40,994 nt of DNA from assembly GCA_022446825.1 (NCBI GenBank), contig JAKVBY010000036.1, positions 24,345-65,338 of the forward strand, given 5' to 3'. This document shows, one piece after another, positions 8,827 to 18,546 of the stretch. Source of the DNA: Pirellulaceae bacterium. GTDB lineage: Bacteria; Planctomycetota; Planctomycetia; Pirellulales; Pirellulaceae. The position numbers and the translations under genes were made by a program. Position 1 is the stretch's first letter, and each line of letters begins with the position of its first letter. The notes under the pieces were generated by a model, which was given only the letters and a program-made list of their open reading frames with translations, had not been told where the DNA came from and did not search any database.

Positions 8827-9036
8827 CTATTGCGGTGAGAGAAATGCAAAACGGGGTACCGTCACCCCGTTGCTAGTGACCGTTTCAAGAAACATCTCCT
8901 TGGGACGAACCCAAAGTCCTCGGTTTCCATAGCAGGGTTGATAAACAACGAGTTCTTCGTCGGTTTCACTATGTCGAGCGACTCCGATGACGAGGTATTC
9001 GTTGCCTTTGTAATGGCGATATCTTCCAGTTTGCAT
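8827..9036 (-). CDS. DUF1653 family small protein
   Basis: A small cytoplasmic protein of unknown function. The whole domain is visible: TGRYRHYKGNEYLVIG, HSETDEELVVYQ, LWVRPKEMF and VPRFAFL. I use the ATG at 9036 (69 residues, the usual family length, with GGAAAG about 10 nt upstream). The frame remains open to an ATG at 9123, which would add 29 residues outside the family domain and leave only 16 bp to the divergent dehydrogenase start; that longer form is less likely but not excluded. It sits 33 bp upstream of the glycosylase gene on the same strand, so the two are probably cotranscribed. Confidence 0.8.
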   Translation of the reverse strand: MQTGRYRHYKGNEYLVIGVARHSETDEELVVYQPCYGNRGLWVRPKEMFLETVTSNGVTVPRFAFLSPQ

Positions 9037-9139
9037 CAGGCGACTTTCCGGGGTGGTGTAGCTTTGAGCACGAGCCGACAATTTACGCAAGACTCGCGCA
9101 TGCTGTCTAGCGACCGTCGCCATCTGGTATGATGTGCAG

Positions 9140-12103
9140 ATGGATTTAACATTTGCAGCAAGAATTTTTGTCTGTACGGCCTTTTTCTATTGCGCTGGGC
9201 CAAATCCCTGTATTGCCCAGCCTCCCCGCCCGGCCGCCGTCTCCGGCTTGGCAGCGCCGTTGGCCCCCCAGGATGCTTTGGAGGCATTTCAGCTGAACTC
9301 GGATTTTCGCATTGAACTGGTAGCTAGTGAGCCACTCGTTCAAGATCCGGTGGCGATGGCATTTGATGAACACGGCGATCTTTTCGTCGTGGAATTTCCC
9401 GAATTTAACCAATATCAGTTTCCACCTGATGCCCGCCGCTCGGGATGCGTCAAACGTTTGAAAGACGAAGACGGGGATGGAATCTTTGACAGCGCGACGG
9501 TATTTTTGCGGATGCCCTTCACAACGGCTGTGATTTGTTATGGCGGTGGCGTCTTTGTCGGAGCACCGCCTCATGTTTTGTTCTGTAAAGACATCGATGG
9601 AGATGGTGTTGCAGATGAAAAAAAAATCGTCCTGACCGGTTTTGACCGCGACTTTGCTGGCGGTGGTTTGTTGAATTCCTTTCGCTGGGGCTTGGATCAT
9701 CAAATTCACCTGGCCACTGGATTTGCTGGTGGCCAAGTGCGTCGCGCAGAAGTTGCAGGAGCAGAGGCAATTTCGGTCCGACAGCGTGGAATTATTCTCG
9801 ACCCGCGGACGTTGGATTTCGAGGCTACCAGCGGTGGTGGACAGCATGGAATGACTATCAATGACATCGGAGATAAGTTCCTTTGTTCGAACGTCTATCC
9901 TCTGCAGAGATTGGCATTTGATGACCGCTACATCGCACGCAATCCATTTTTTGTACCCCCTCCTGCTGCTCGAGATATTAATGCCGCCGGTCCCTTAGCA
10001 GAGCTGGGTCGCATCAGTCCCCTGGAACCGTGGAGAGTCGACCGTTCCGCAAGTGTCGCTGCGAAAGACTCTGCGAACTCAGAAGCAACACGACCGGGCG
10101 GAGTATTTACATCTGCCAGTGGCATCATGGTTTACCGAGGCCACACTTTTCCAACTAGCTATTACGGTAATCTTTTTGTGGGTGAAGTGGCAAACAACTT
10201 GGTTTATCGAGCAAGGTTAGAATCAAACGGAATTCAGCCCGCGGCTGCGCGCGCGGATTCGGGTCGTGAATTTCTGGCCTCGCGAGACAATTGGTTTCGT
10301 CCCGTACAATTGGGAAATGGACCTGATGGAGCGCTTTATGTGGTCGACATGTACCGGCAATTAATAGAAGGTGCCGCATTCGTTCCTGAAAATTCGTTGT
10401 TGCAGCTCGATCCCAGCGCGGGTACGGAACGCGGACGTATCTATCGCGTGGTCCCGCGAGATCATCCGCGTTTCACGCAACCGCATTTGGAGGAAAGTTC
10501 GGTTAAGCATCTCGTGGAGCTGCTCGAACATCCCAATAGTTGGCATCGGGAGACAGCGGCGAGGCTGTTGATAGAGAGACGCCCAACGAGTGCGATCCCC
10601 GCGCTCAAGGAAATGATGCTAAGCTCGCAAGTGCCGAGATCACGTGTGCTTTCGCTCTATATGTTGCGGAGGTTCGAGGTACTGACAGGAGCGTCCTTGT
10701 TGGTTGCCTTGGCCGACTCGTCGCCGTTGGTGCGTGAACACGCGTTACGATTAGCGGAAGCTGTCGTGTCTTTGTCGCCCCAGCTGCAAACCAAAATGGT
10801 TGCCATGACGGCGGACCCAGACGCTCGAGTGAGATACCAACTTGCTTTTTCTTTGGGCGCGTTTGTGGGCCGTGCAAGGAATGGTGCCTTGGTGAAGCTT
10901 GCTCGGCAGCACTCGGAGAATCAGGATTATTTGGTTGCGATTCAAAGCTCTTTGCGTGAACAAAGTAGCGATGTATTAGCGGCTTTGGTGGCTTTGCCGG
11001 AGGAGGAGGAAAAGTTATTGCGACCCTGGTTACGGCTCCTGGTTCGTCAGATAGCGCGCCAAGGCGAGCGACGGGAAGTGGCCGGCGCTTTGCAGGCGGT
11101 ACAGAAAATCACGGATCATCGTGTGGCTCAAACGTATCAGGAGGAGTTATTGGCGCACTTGGACCGTCAGAAGTTTCGTGAAGTTGAGGGTACCGAGTCA
11201 CTCGACGCACTCGTCACGGAGTTGCTTGGACGTTCTTTGCAGCTGGCGCTCCAGAAAGACATGTCAACGGACCAGCGAGTTCAAGCCATACGCGCTTTGG
11301 CGTGGCTCGATCGTGAGCCACAAGAGTTACGCTCCATCTTTCATCAACTACTCGCACCCGATCAAGCAATCGCCATTCAATTGGCTGCCTGTGATGCCAT
11401 GGGTAATTTTTCTGAGCCCTTTGTGTTCGAACTGCTGCGACTGCACTGGAAACGTTTGACGCCTTTGGTCCGGCGGAGAGCAGGTGCTTTACTTTTGACA
11501 CGAAATTCTTGGGCTTTGGCTCTTTTGGACGCGGTGGAGTCCGGTCTGATTTCACCGCATGACATGAACGCAGCCGAAGTTCAGCAGTTTTTGGCCCGAG
11601 TTGACGGGACGACGAAAGAAAGAATCGCAAAAAATTTTCATTTGCGCTCGGGTGAGGCTCGTCAAAAGATCGTAACCTCCTATAAAGTTGCAGCGAGTCG
11701 TTCCGGCAACCGAGAGGAAGGTCAGAAGGTTTATCGACGTGTTTGTGCTGGCTGTCATCAGGTGCAGGGATTGGGTAAAGAGGTGGGCCCTCCTTTGCGG
11801 GGTCTTCAAACGCGATCTACTGAGAAGCTCCTTATTGATATTTTAGATCCAGGGCGAGAACTGAAACCCCTATTTCAAAATTTCGTTGTTCGTCTCGACG
11901 ATGGTCGAATTTTAACCGGTATGATTCTGCATGAAACGACCAACGGCATACGACTTCAACAAACGGATGGGATGGTGCAGGAACTGTTGCGAACGCGCAT
12001 TGAAGAGATTCGTAGTACCGGCGTGTCGTTCATGCCAGAAGGTTTGGAAAAACAAATTACGGTTGAGGAAATGTCTGATTTACTGGCATTTTTGCGATCG
12101 TAA
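9140..12103 (+). CDS. PVC-type membrane-bound dehydrogenase with HEAT-like region and C-terminal cytochrome c domain
   Basis: A 987-residue exported protein of the Pirellula/Verrucomicrobium-type dehydrogenase family. After a signal peptide comes a soluble-glucose-dehydrogenase-like beta-propeller (about residues 40-440) with the family opening FRIELVASEPLVQDPVAMAF and calcium-binding-like DEDGDG and DIDGDG runs. A helical HEAT-like region spans about 450-840. The C-terminal heme domain has CAGCH at 869-873, a likely axial Met in VSFMPEGLEKQ, and the family segment DDGRILTGMI. Substrate and electron acceptor are unknown; sugar or alcohol oxidation in the periplasm is the usual suggestion. The ATG at 9140 is preferred to an in-frame GTG at 9134; neither has a good ribosome-binding site. 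A paralogue lies at 20426-23434. Confidence 0.92.
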   Translation: MDLTFAARIFVCTAFFYCAGPNPCIAQPPRPAAVSGLAAPLAPQDALEAFQLNSDFRIELVASEPLVQDPVAMAFDEHGDLFVVEFPEFNQYQFPPDARRSGCVKRLKDEDGDGIFDSATVFLRMPFTTAVICYGGGVFVGAPPHVLFCKDIDGDGVADEKKIVLTGFDRDFAGGGLLNSFRWGLDHQIHLATGFAGGQVRRAEVAGAEAISVRQRGIILDPRTLDFEATSGGGQHGMTINDIGDKFLCSNVYPLQRLAFDDRYIARNPFFVPPPAARDINAAGPLAELGRISPLEPWRVDRSASVAAKDSANSEATRPGGVFTSASGIMVYRGHTFPTSYYGNLFVGEVANNLVYRARLESNGIQPAAARADSGREFLASRDNWFRPVQLGNGPDGALYVVDMYRQLIEGAAFVPENSLLQLDPSAGTERGRIYRVVPRDHPRFTQPHLEESSVKHLVELLEHPNSWHRETAARLLIERRPTSAIPALKEMMLSSQVPRSRVLSLYMLRRFEVLTGASLLVALADSSPLVREHALRLAEAVVSLSPQLQTKMVAMTADPDARVRYQLAFSLGAFVGRARNGALVKLARQHSENQDYLVAIQSSLREQSSDVLAALVALPEEEEKLLRPWLRLLVRQIARQGERREVAGALQAVQKITDHRVAQTYQEELLAHLDRQKFREVEGTESLDALVTELLGRSLQLALQKDMSTDQRVQAIRALAWLDREPQELRSIFHQLLAPDQAIAIQLAACDAMGNFSEPFVFELLRLHWKRLTPLVRRRAGALLLTRNSWALALLDAVESGLISPHDMNAAEVQQFLARVDGTTKERIAKNFHLRSGEARQKIVTSYKVAASRSGNREEGQKVYRRVCAGCHQVQGLGKEVGPPLRGLQTRSTEKLLIDILDPGRELKPLFQNFVVRLDDGRILTGMILHETTNGIRLQQTDGMVQELLRTRIEEIRSTGVSFMPEGLEKQITVEEMSDLLAFLRS

Positions 12104-12136
12104 AAGTGCTGTGATGATGCCGGCGAGGAATTCCGG

Positions 12137-13612
12137 ATGACAGGGATTCCCGCACATCGTATTCGATCTGTGGTGCAGCACGCCTTGCGCAGCGATGGTG
12201 ATTATGTTCTTTATTGGCTGGTCGCGAATCGCCGTGGTACCCATAATTTTAGTCTGCAATATGCGGTCGAGTGGGCAAGGAAGTTAGCCAAGCCACTCGT
12301 TCTCTTTGAGCCTTTGTGGCTCGACGATCCGTGGACCACAGACCGTCATTATCAATTTGTCTTGGAAGGGATGGTCGATAATGAGAGGTATTTTGCTGAG
12401 AAACCGGTTACTTATTATCCTTACTTGGAATTGGAGCAAGGCCGAGGGAAAGGGCTGATCGAGGCGTTGGCCAAAAACGCCTGCCTGGTGATTAGCGATG
12501 ATTCGCCATGTTTTTTCTCGCCTCAAGTATTGGAGTCGGTTACCTCGGAGATTTCCGTTCGTTTCGAATTGGTCGATTCGAATGGTCTGTTACCGATGAG
12601 ATCGAGCGAGCGGGTGTTTTCTCGAGCCTTCGATTTTCGCCGGTACCTACAGAAAAATTTGCGTGAGCACTTGAATGATTTTCCGCTAAGTGATCCGCTC
12701 GCCGTCGGCGGCATTCCGCCTAAAGTGTCTTTGCGGCCGCTAATTTATCGGCAATGGCCCATCACAGACCTGAAGCCCTACGCACGCTCCAAGGCATGTC
12801 TCGGGAAGCTCTCGATCGACCACGGTGTCGGTGTGCTCCCGATTCGCGGTGGTACGCACGCAGCAGGTCAGCTATTGCAAGCATTTGTCCAGCACAAACT
12901 GGAACGCTACCTAGAGGTAAGAAACCAACCAGAAGAAAATGTGAGCAGCGGCCTGTCGCCCTATCTACATTTTGGACACATTTCAGTCCACCAGGTATTT
13001 CTCGAGACGGTTAAGCATGCTGGGTGGGATCCAGGTCATTTATCCGAACATGTGAACGGAAGGGCGACGGGATGGTGGGGTCTCCACGACGCGGTAGAGA
13101 GATTTTTAGATCAGCTCATTACCTGGCGTGAATTGGGATACAATTTCTGTGCGTTTTGTCCAGACTATGATCAGTTTGAAACATTGCCCAGCTGGGCTCA
13201 ACAGACTCTGGAGGCGCACGCAGGGGACTCGCGGCCTCATGTTTATTCGTTAGGTGAGTTAGAGAATGCCGGCACGCATGATCCGTTATGGAATGCAGCG
13301 CAACGGCAGTTGCGATCCGAGGGTCGAATTCACAACTACCTGCGTATGTTGTGGGGGAAAAAAATTCTGAAATGGTCCCCTTCTCCACGTCAGGCACTGT
13401 CCCGCATGATTGAGCTCAACAATAAATATGCTCTCGATGGACACAATCCAAACTCTTACAGTGGAATAGGTTGGGTATTGGGGCGTTATGACCGAGCCTG
13501 GGGTCCGGAACGTCAAATTTTTGGAAAAGTTCGCTATATGACCAGCCGAAATACGGCTCGTAAAGTGCGTGTAAAGCATTATCTTCAACGCTACGCAAGC
13601 CACGACCAGTAA
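12137..13612 (+). CDS. phr: Class II deoxyribodipyrimidine (CPD) photolyase
   Basis: A 491-residue flavoprotein that uses light to split cyclobutane pyrimidine dimers. Class II hallmarks are strong in the C-terminal half: LDQLITWRELGYNFCAF, SEGRIHNYLRMLWGKKIL, LNNKYALDGHNPNSYSGIGW and the terminal FGKVRYMTSR. The N-terminal Rossmann antenna domain begins YVLYWLVANRR and follows the class II pattern. The ATG is preceded by GAGGA with a spacing of about 8 nt. It lies 33 bp after the giant dehydrogenase on the same strand, so it may be read from the same transcript. DASH-type and class I cryptochrome motifs are absent. Confidence 0.95.
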   Translation: MTGIPAHRIRSVVQHALRSDGDYVLYWLVANRRGTHNFSLQYAVEWARKLAKPLVLFEPLWLDDPWTTDRHYQFVLEGMVDNERYFAEKPVTYYPYLELEQGRGKGLIEALAKNACLVISDDSPCFFSPQVLESVTSEISVRFELVDSNGLLPMRSSERVFSRAFDFRRYLQKNLREHLNDFPLSDPLAVGGIPPKVSLRPLIYRQWPITDLKPYARSKACLGKLSIDHGVGVLPIRGGTHAAGQLLQAFVQHKLERYLEVRNQPEENVSSGLSPYLHFGHISVHQVFLETVKHAGWDPGHLSEHVNGRATGWWGLHDAVERFLDQLITWRELGYNFCAFCPDYDQFETLPSWAQQTLEAHAGDSRPHVYSLGELENAGTHDPLWNAAQRQLRSEGRIHNYLRMLWGKKILKWSPSPRQALSRMIELNNKYALDGHNPNSYSGIGWVLGRYDRAWGPERQIFGKVRYMTSRNTARKVRVKHYLQRYASHDQ

Positions 13613-13889
13613 TGGAGGGGGTGGGCGTTTCCTGCTACGCTTTGGCAATGGGTGGCGGTAAATTTCACAACTCGCCAGAATACAGCTCGCCGGAAGGCAG
13701 CACACCAGATGACAACGCTCAAGCATGCCTGTAAGTAGGCAGGCAACTGGTAAAGAAAGCTAAGGCGGGCATTCATTGGGTCCTGCGGCGTTTCTTGGAG
13801 GGGCGGAGTCAGATGCGGACTGGCGCAACGGAAAAGGAAAGCAGCAGGAAGCGGTGGCGAGTTGATTTCGGTCAATCGAGGGGAAGATT

Positions 13890-14756
13890 GTGAGCAAAAA
13901 GATCGTTTCTCGACGTGATTTAATGCAGTTAAGTACGGGCTCTGCAGTCACCGTTGCGTTGTCGCAGCAGGTTGTTGCTCTGGACAATCAGGCAGGAACG
14001 AAAAAAATAGAGGCGTCGCAAGTTAAACGGGTTGATCGTCAGTCGGAGCCTTTTCGTACGATGGTGGCTTTGGGAGAGAGTACGACAGCGGGGGGCTGGA
14101 GTACGGATCCTGGACGTTGCTGGGTGGCACAGTTAGGGCTGCTGATTAATGACTTTCAAGAGGCTCCCATGCAGGTGGTTAATTCGGGAATCGGTGCGAA
14201 TGTTATTTCCACGAAAAGTCCTTGTTACGAACATAGTGGCAAACCGGCCGCCAACCAACGCTTGGAAAAACATGTAATTGCACACCGTCCCGATCTGTTA
14301 ATTGTTTCCTATGGGCTGAATGATGCTCGTGGAGGGACACCACTAGAGCTCTTTCAAAGAGAAATGGTTCGGGTCTTGCAGGCTGTGCGGCGGAAAATTG
14401 ACCCGTTGATTATCTTGCCGGGGCCTTACTTCATGACCGATTTTACGGTTGGTGGCGAGCATTGGAGTCATGCGGACTATCAACTTTTTCGAGAATTTAA
14501 TCGTGGGATTGAAGAGGTCGCAGAGCAGCAAAACTGCCTTTATGTTGATTTGCTCGAAGGCTATGCAGAAACCAAGTGGATGATTCATTATGACGGTGTC
14601 CATGCCAACGACCTGGGGCATCGAATTGTGGCTAACCGTATTTTTGAGAAAATTGCGCAGAATTGTTCGGGAGTTGCGCTGAGTACGAAAACAGCAGAGA
14701 AGCAGAGTCCTCGCTGGCGCGACGAATCGGTGCTGAAAGCGGATTATGGATTTTAA
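13890..14756 (+). CDS. SGNH/GDSL-family hydrolase, Tat-like signal
   Basis: A 288-residue secreted esterase/lipase-like enzyme. All SGNH blocks are present: block I ALGESTTAG with Ser64, block II Gly100 in VNSGIGAN, block III GLND with Asn144, and block V DGVH with Asp235 and His238. Block I has GES rather than the common GDS. The N-terminus MSKKIVSRRDLMQLSTG and following hydrophobic stretch resemble a twin-arginine signal. The start is a GTG with GAGGGGA just upstream. Substrate is unknown; polysaccharide deacetylation and lipid ester cleavage are both possible. The 277 bp before it show no gene. Confidence 0.88.
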   Translation: MSKKIVSRRDLMQLSTGSAVTVALSQQVVALDNQAGTKKIEASQVKRVDRQSEPFRTMVALGESTTAGGWSTDPGRCWVAQLGLLINDFQEAPMQVVNSGIGANVISTKSPCYEHSGKPAANQRLEKHVIAHRPDLLIVSYGLNDARGGTPLELFQREMVRVLQAVRRKIDPLIILPGPYFMTDFTVGGEHWSHADYQLFREFNRGIEEVAEQQNCLYVDLLEGYAETKWMIHYDGVHANDLGHRIVANRIFEKIAQNCSGVALSTKTAEKQSPRWRDESVLKADYGF

Positions 14757-14915
14757 GTACAGCCGTGCTGGATCATGTTCAGATCATCACCTGCACGATA
14801 CCGGCAATTCGTCACATTTCGGTTCTTTGGTCGGTTTGTGAGTCTCCGATTAAGCTGCCAGGTAGAGTGGCTCGACACAACCTAATCTCCAATAACCTTC
14901 TGAGAAGATAGTCCT

Positions 14916-17900
14916 ATGAAACTTTGGTGTTCTGAAAAGGTAAGTTTGTTTCAGGCGATAGTCCTCGTGTTCTTCCTTGGTGCGCTGAGGCCTTTGGGGG
15001 CGGAAACGCCCGAGGTGGCCGACCAAAAAACGGGCTCCTCGGATGCTCCCACTGCCTGGAATGTCGAGGCCCCACCGGGTCCACAGAGGGCTCAGGAAAT
15101 CGACGTGACCGAAGGAACCTGGCTGAGCGTGGACGTGAGTCCTGACGGCACTCAAATTGTCTTCGATCTACTCGGTGACCTCTATCTGATGCCGATTGCA
15201 GGTGCCGATGGTAAGCAAGACGTGTTTCCAGTGAAGCTGACCAGTGGAATTGCTTGGGACATGCAGCCCCGTTTCAGTCCAGATGGCAAACGCATCGCCT
15301 TTACCAGCGATCGCAATGGCAAGAGCAAGCTTGCAGGGGATAATATTTGGACGGTTAATTTGCATAACAACATAGTTCGCCAAGTAACCAATGAAACCTT
15401 TCGTCTGGTCAACGGCCCCGCGTGGGCGCCCGATGGTGACTACATCGTGGCTCGAAAACATTTCAGCAGCCGTCGCTCACTCGGAGCGGGTGAAATGTGG
15501 TTGTATCATCGTTTAGGGCACGAGCATGACGCGATGGCCGGGGTGCAACTCACCAAACGCCCCAATGATCAAAAGGATGTCAATGAGCCGGTATTTTCCC
15601 CCGACGGAAAGTATCTCTACTATTCCCAGGATGCGACGGCTGGTGACACCTTCGAGTATGACAAAGATTCAAACAAACAGATTTATGTTGTGAATCGCTT
15701 AGACCTTGAGACGGGTGAGTCAGAGGTCTATCTGAGTGGGCCTGGTGGGGCTTGTCGACCGGTACCTTCACCCGATGGCCGACAAATTGCCTTTGTGCGC
15801 CGTGTCGGTGCCAAAACCGGTTTGCATCTGTTCGATACCGAATCAGGTGGAGTGCGGTTGATTTACGACAAACTCGAGCGGGATATGCAAGAAGCGTGGG
15901 CCATCCACGGAGTTTATCCCAATTTCGCCTGGCTGCCCGACGGCCAGTCTCTGGTGATTTGGGCGCGAGGGAAAATTCGTCGCATCTACCTTGCAGATGG
16001 CTCTGACGAAGTCGTCCCTTTTCGAATCAAAGATGAACGGAAGGTTACCCAGAGTCTTCGCTTTCCGTCAGTCGTGGCTCCGGAGGAATTTGATGTCAAA
16101 ATGTTGCGATGGGTGCAGACGTCACCCCAAGGGGACCGGGTGGCTTTTCAAGCGTTGGGGGCGATTTATTTGCGTGATTTACCGGCAGGAAAACCACGAC
16201 GACTCACCGCTCAGAATGACCATTTTGAATTCTGCCCGAGTTTCTCGTCGGATGGTCGTGCGCTCGTCTATACCACCTGGAATGACGAGCAGTTGGGGAG
16301 TATTCGAGTGGCCTCGTTAGATCCCGATCAGCCGGGAAATGCCCAGGTCAGTGAGCAGCCCGGGCACTATTTGAACCCGGTGTTTTCTCCAGACGGGCAG
16401 ACTCTTGTTTACGAACGAACGGCGGGAGGTTATCTGACTTCGCCGCTCTGGTCGCTTGAACCGGGGATTTATGCGATGCCACGAGTGGGCGGGAAGTCGC
16501 GACGGCTTGCGAAACTCGGTTCGAATCCACAATTTGCAGATCAAAGCGACCGCGTTTATTTTCAGAAATCCCAGAGTGAAAAAACGGCGGACAATCTTCA
16601 GCTTTGTTCCATTGATTTGCAAGGGTTTGAGGAAAGATCGCACTACACTAGCAAATGGGCGACCGACTATCGGCTTTCTCCAGACGGTCAATGGGTGGCT
16701 TTTGTGGAGCGGTTCAATGTCTACGTTGCTCCCTTCGTCAAGGTTGGCGCGACGGTGGAAGTGGGTCCACAGGCCAAGAATTTGCCGACTCGCAGGGTAA
16801 GTGAGCAAGCGGGCGATTGGATTCACTTTTCTCATGACTCCCAACGTTTGCATTGGTCTTTAGGACCGACCTTATTCAGCTGCAATATCGAACAAGCTTT
16901 TGAATTTCCCGATCAGAAGAAAGGCGTCGACAAACGCTTGCCCCTGGAGGAGCTCGAAATTGGTTTTCGCGCAACTCATGCAAATCCATCCGGGAAAATT
17001 GCCTTTGTGGGTGGGCGTTTGGTGACGATGCGTGGGAACGAAGTTATCGAAGAAGGAACTCTGGTTATTGACGCGAACCGGATTGTCGCTCTTGGCAAAA
17101 CTGGCGACGTCGAGGTTCCAGCCGATGCGCAGGTTATCGAACTCGACGGACAAACCGTGCTGCCGGGGTTTGTTGATACGCATGCACATGGCCCGCAATC
17201 GAACCGAGGGATGACTCCACAACGAAACTGGGTCGATTACGCGAGGTTGGCATTTGGTGTTACGACCATTCATGATCCATCAAATGATACCGACAGTATT
17301 TTCGCTGCGAGTGAATTGGCTAAGGCCGGTCGCATTGTGGCGCCGCGGACATTCTCGACGGGGCGGATACTTTATGGAGCTGCCGGTAGTTACAAAGCAG
17401 AAATTGATTCTCTGGAAGATGCCCGGTTTCATTTGAAACGTATGCAGGCGATCGGTGCCTTTTCGGTGAAAAGTTACAATCAACCCCGTCGCGATCAACG
17501 CCAACAAGTCATTGCTGCCGCACGCGAGTTGGGCATGTTGGTGGTTCCCGAAGGCGGATCAACTTTTATGCATAATATGACGATGATTGTCGATGGCCAT
17601 ACGGGGATCGAGCATACGCTGCCGGTGCAAAATGCTTATGACGATGTGATGGATCTTTGGCGAGGTACCCAAGTTGGCTATACCCCGACGCTCAGTGTGG
17701 CCTACGGAGGTATTTCTGGTGAACAGTATTGGTACGAAGTCGATGACTTGTGGCTGCATCCGCGTTTGCGAGAATTTCTCCCACCGCACGTGCTCAATCC
17801 GCGTTCCCGGCGTCGCCATAAATCGCCTCAGGAAGACTATAATCATATTCGCGTGGCGGGCATCGCTCGCCAGCTCGTGGAAGACGGTGGTTTGGTGCAG

Positions 17901-18332
17901 GCAGGTGGTCATGGACAGTTGAATGGGATTTGCACGCATTGGGAAATGTGGAGTTTTGTGCAAGGTGGTATGACTCCTCTACAGGCCTTACGCTGTGGGA
18001 CGCTCTTGGGGGCAAAGTATTTAGGATTAGACGCAGACATTGGCTCCCTCGAGGTTGGGAAACTAGCCGACATTGCGGTCTTGGAAGTCGGTTACGATCC
18101 GACCAAGGACATCCGCGATTCGGAACGAATTCATTATGTGGTCGTCAACGGCCGTGTTTTCGATGCACGTCGGATGAATGAAATTGGTAGCCCGGCACCT
18201 CGGGCGCCTTTCTATTGGGAGCGATCGGGTCATGGAATCGGCGTGGGCCTCACAGAGATTTCCGGTTGTGGTTGCCAAAGACTGGGCGGGGCAACGAGTT
18301 GGTGGAATCAGGGGAACCGGGGCGGCCCGTAA
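14916..18332 (+). CDS. TolB-like (PD40) propeller fused to an amidohydrolase domain
   Basis: A 1138-residue exported protein. After a signal peptide (hydrophobic core VLVFFLGAL) residues about 65-650 hold repeated WD40-like PD40 blades (for example FSPDGKRIAF, FSPDGKYLYY and PSPDGRQIAF), the propeller type seen in TolB. From about 690 an imidazolonepropionase-like amidohydrolase follows, with the metal motif FVDTHAHG (His756, His758), later His residues in DGHTGIEH, and the closing ADIAVLEV segment with a beta-strand domain. It should hydrolyse an amide or lactam outside the cytoplasm, perhaps a peptide-like compound recognised through the propeller. The position usually holding the last metal-ligand Asp lies near VQAGGHGQLNG, where the equivalence is unclear. 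The ATG has GAGAAG about 8 nt upstream. Confidence 0.85.
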   Translation: MKLWCSEKVSLFQAIVLVFFLGALRPLGAETPEVADQKTGSSDAPTAWNVEAPPGPQRAQEIDVTEGTWLSVDVSPDGTQIVFDLLGDLYLMPIAGADGKQDVFPVKLTSGIAWDMQPRFSPDGKRIAFTSDRNGKSKLAGDNIWTVNLHNNIVRQVTNETFRLVNGPAWAPDGDYIVARKHFSSRRSLGAGEMWLYHRLGHEHDAMAGVQLTKRPNDQKDVNEPVFSPDGKYLYYSQDATAGDTFEYDKDSNKQIYVVNRLDLETGESEVYLSGPGGACRPVPSPDGRQIAFVRRVGAKTGLHLFDTESGGVRLIYDKLERDMQEAWAIHGVYPNFAWLPDGQSLVIWARGKIRRIYLADGSDEVVPFRIKDERKVTQSLRFPSVVAPEEFDVKMLRWVQTSPQGDRVAFQALGAIYLRDLPAGKPRRLTAQNDHFEFCPSFSSDGRALVYTTWNDEQLGSIRVASLDPDQPGNAQVSEQPGHYLNPVFSPDGQTLVYERTAGGYLTSPLWSLEPGIYAMPRVGGKSRRLAKLGSNPQFADQSDRVYFQKSQSEKTADNLQLCSIDLQGFEERSHYTSKWATDYRLSPDGQWVAFVERFNVYVAPFVKVGATVEVGPQAKNLPTRRVSEQAGDWIHFSHDSQRLHWSLGPTLFSCNIEQAFEFPDQKKGVDKRLPLEELEIGFRATHANPSGKIAFVGGRLVTMRGNEVIEEGTLVIDANRIVALGKTGDVEVPADAQVIELDGQTVLPGFVDTHAHGPQSNRGMTPQRNWVDYARLAFGVTTIHDPSNDTDSIFAASELAKAGRIVAPRTFSTGRILYGAAGSYKAEIDSLEDARFHLKRMQAIGAFSVKSYNQPRRDQRQQVIAAARELGMLVVPEGGSTFMHNMTMIVDGHTGIEHTLPVQNAYDDVMDLWRGTQVGYTPTLSVAYGGISGEQYWYEVDDLWLHPRLREFLPPHVLNPRSRRRHKSPQEDYNHIRVAGIARQLVEDGGLVQAGGHGQLNGICTHWEMWSFVQGGMTPLQALRCGTLLGAKYLGLDADIGSLEVGKLADIAVLEVGYDPTKDIRDSERIHYVVVNGRVFDARRMNEIGSPAPRAPFYWERSGHGIGVGLTEISGCGCQRLGGATSWWNQGNRGGP

Positions 18333-18546
18333 GCAACTGTGTCTCTGAGCAACTGGGCGGGAGTGTAAAAAATAATACCGGCAATCGTATGAAATGATCT
18401 GCAATTTAGTCGTCATTTCGGCAGTGGGTGTGGCCCAAGGAAGAGGTTGTCCGGCACCATTTCCCGTTTGCTTTTGGCGCACCGCTCGGCGCAGAAGTGA
18501 ATTTGCTGTGAAATAAGGACTTTTCGTCTGAGGGTTTAAGTAAAGG

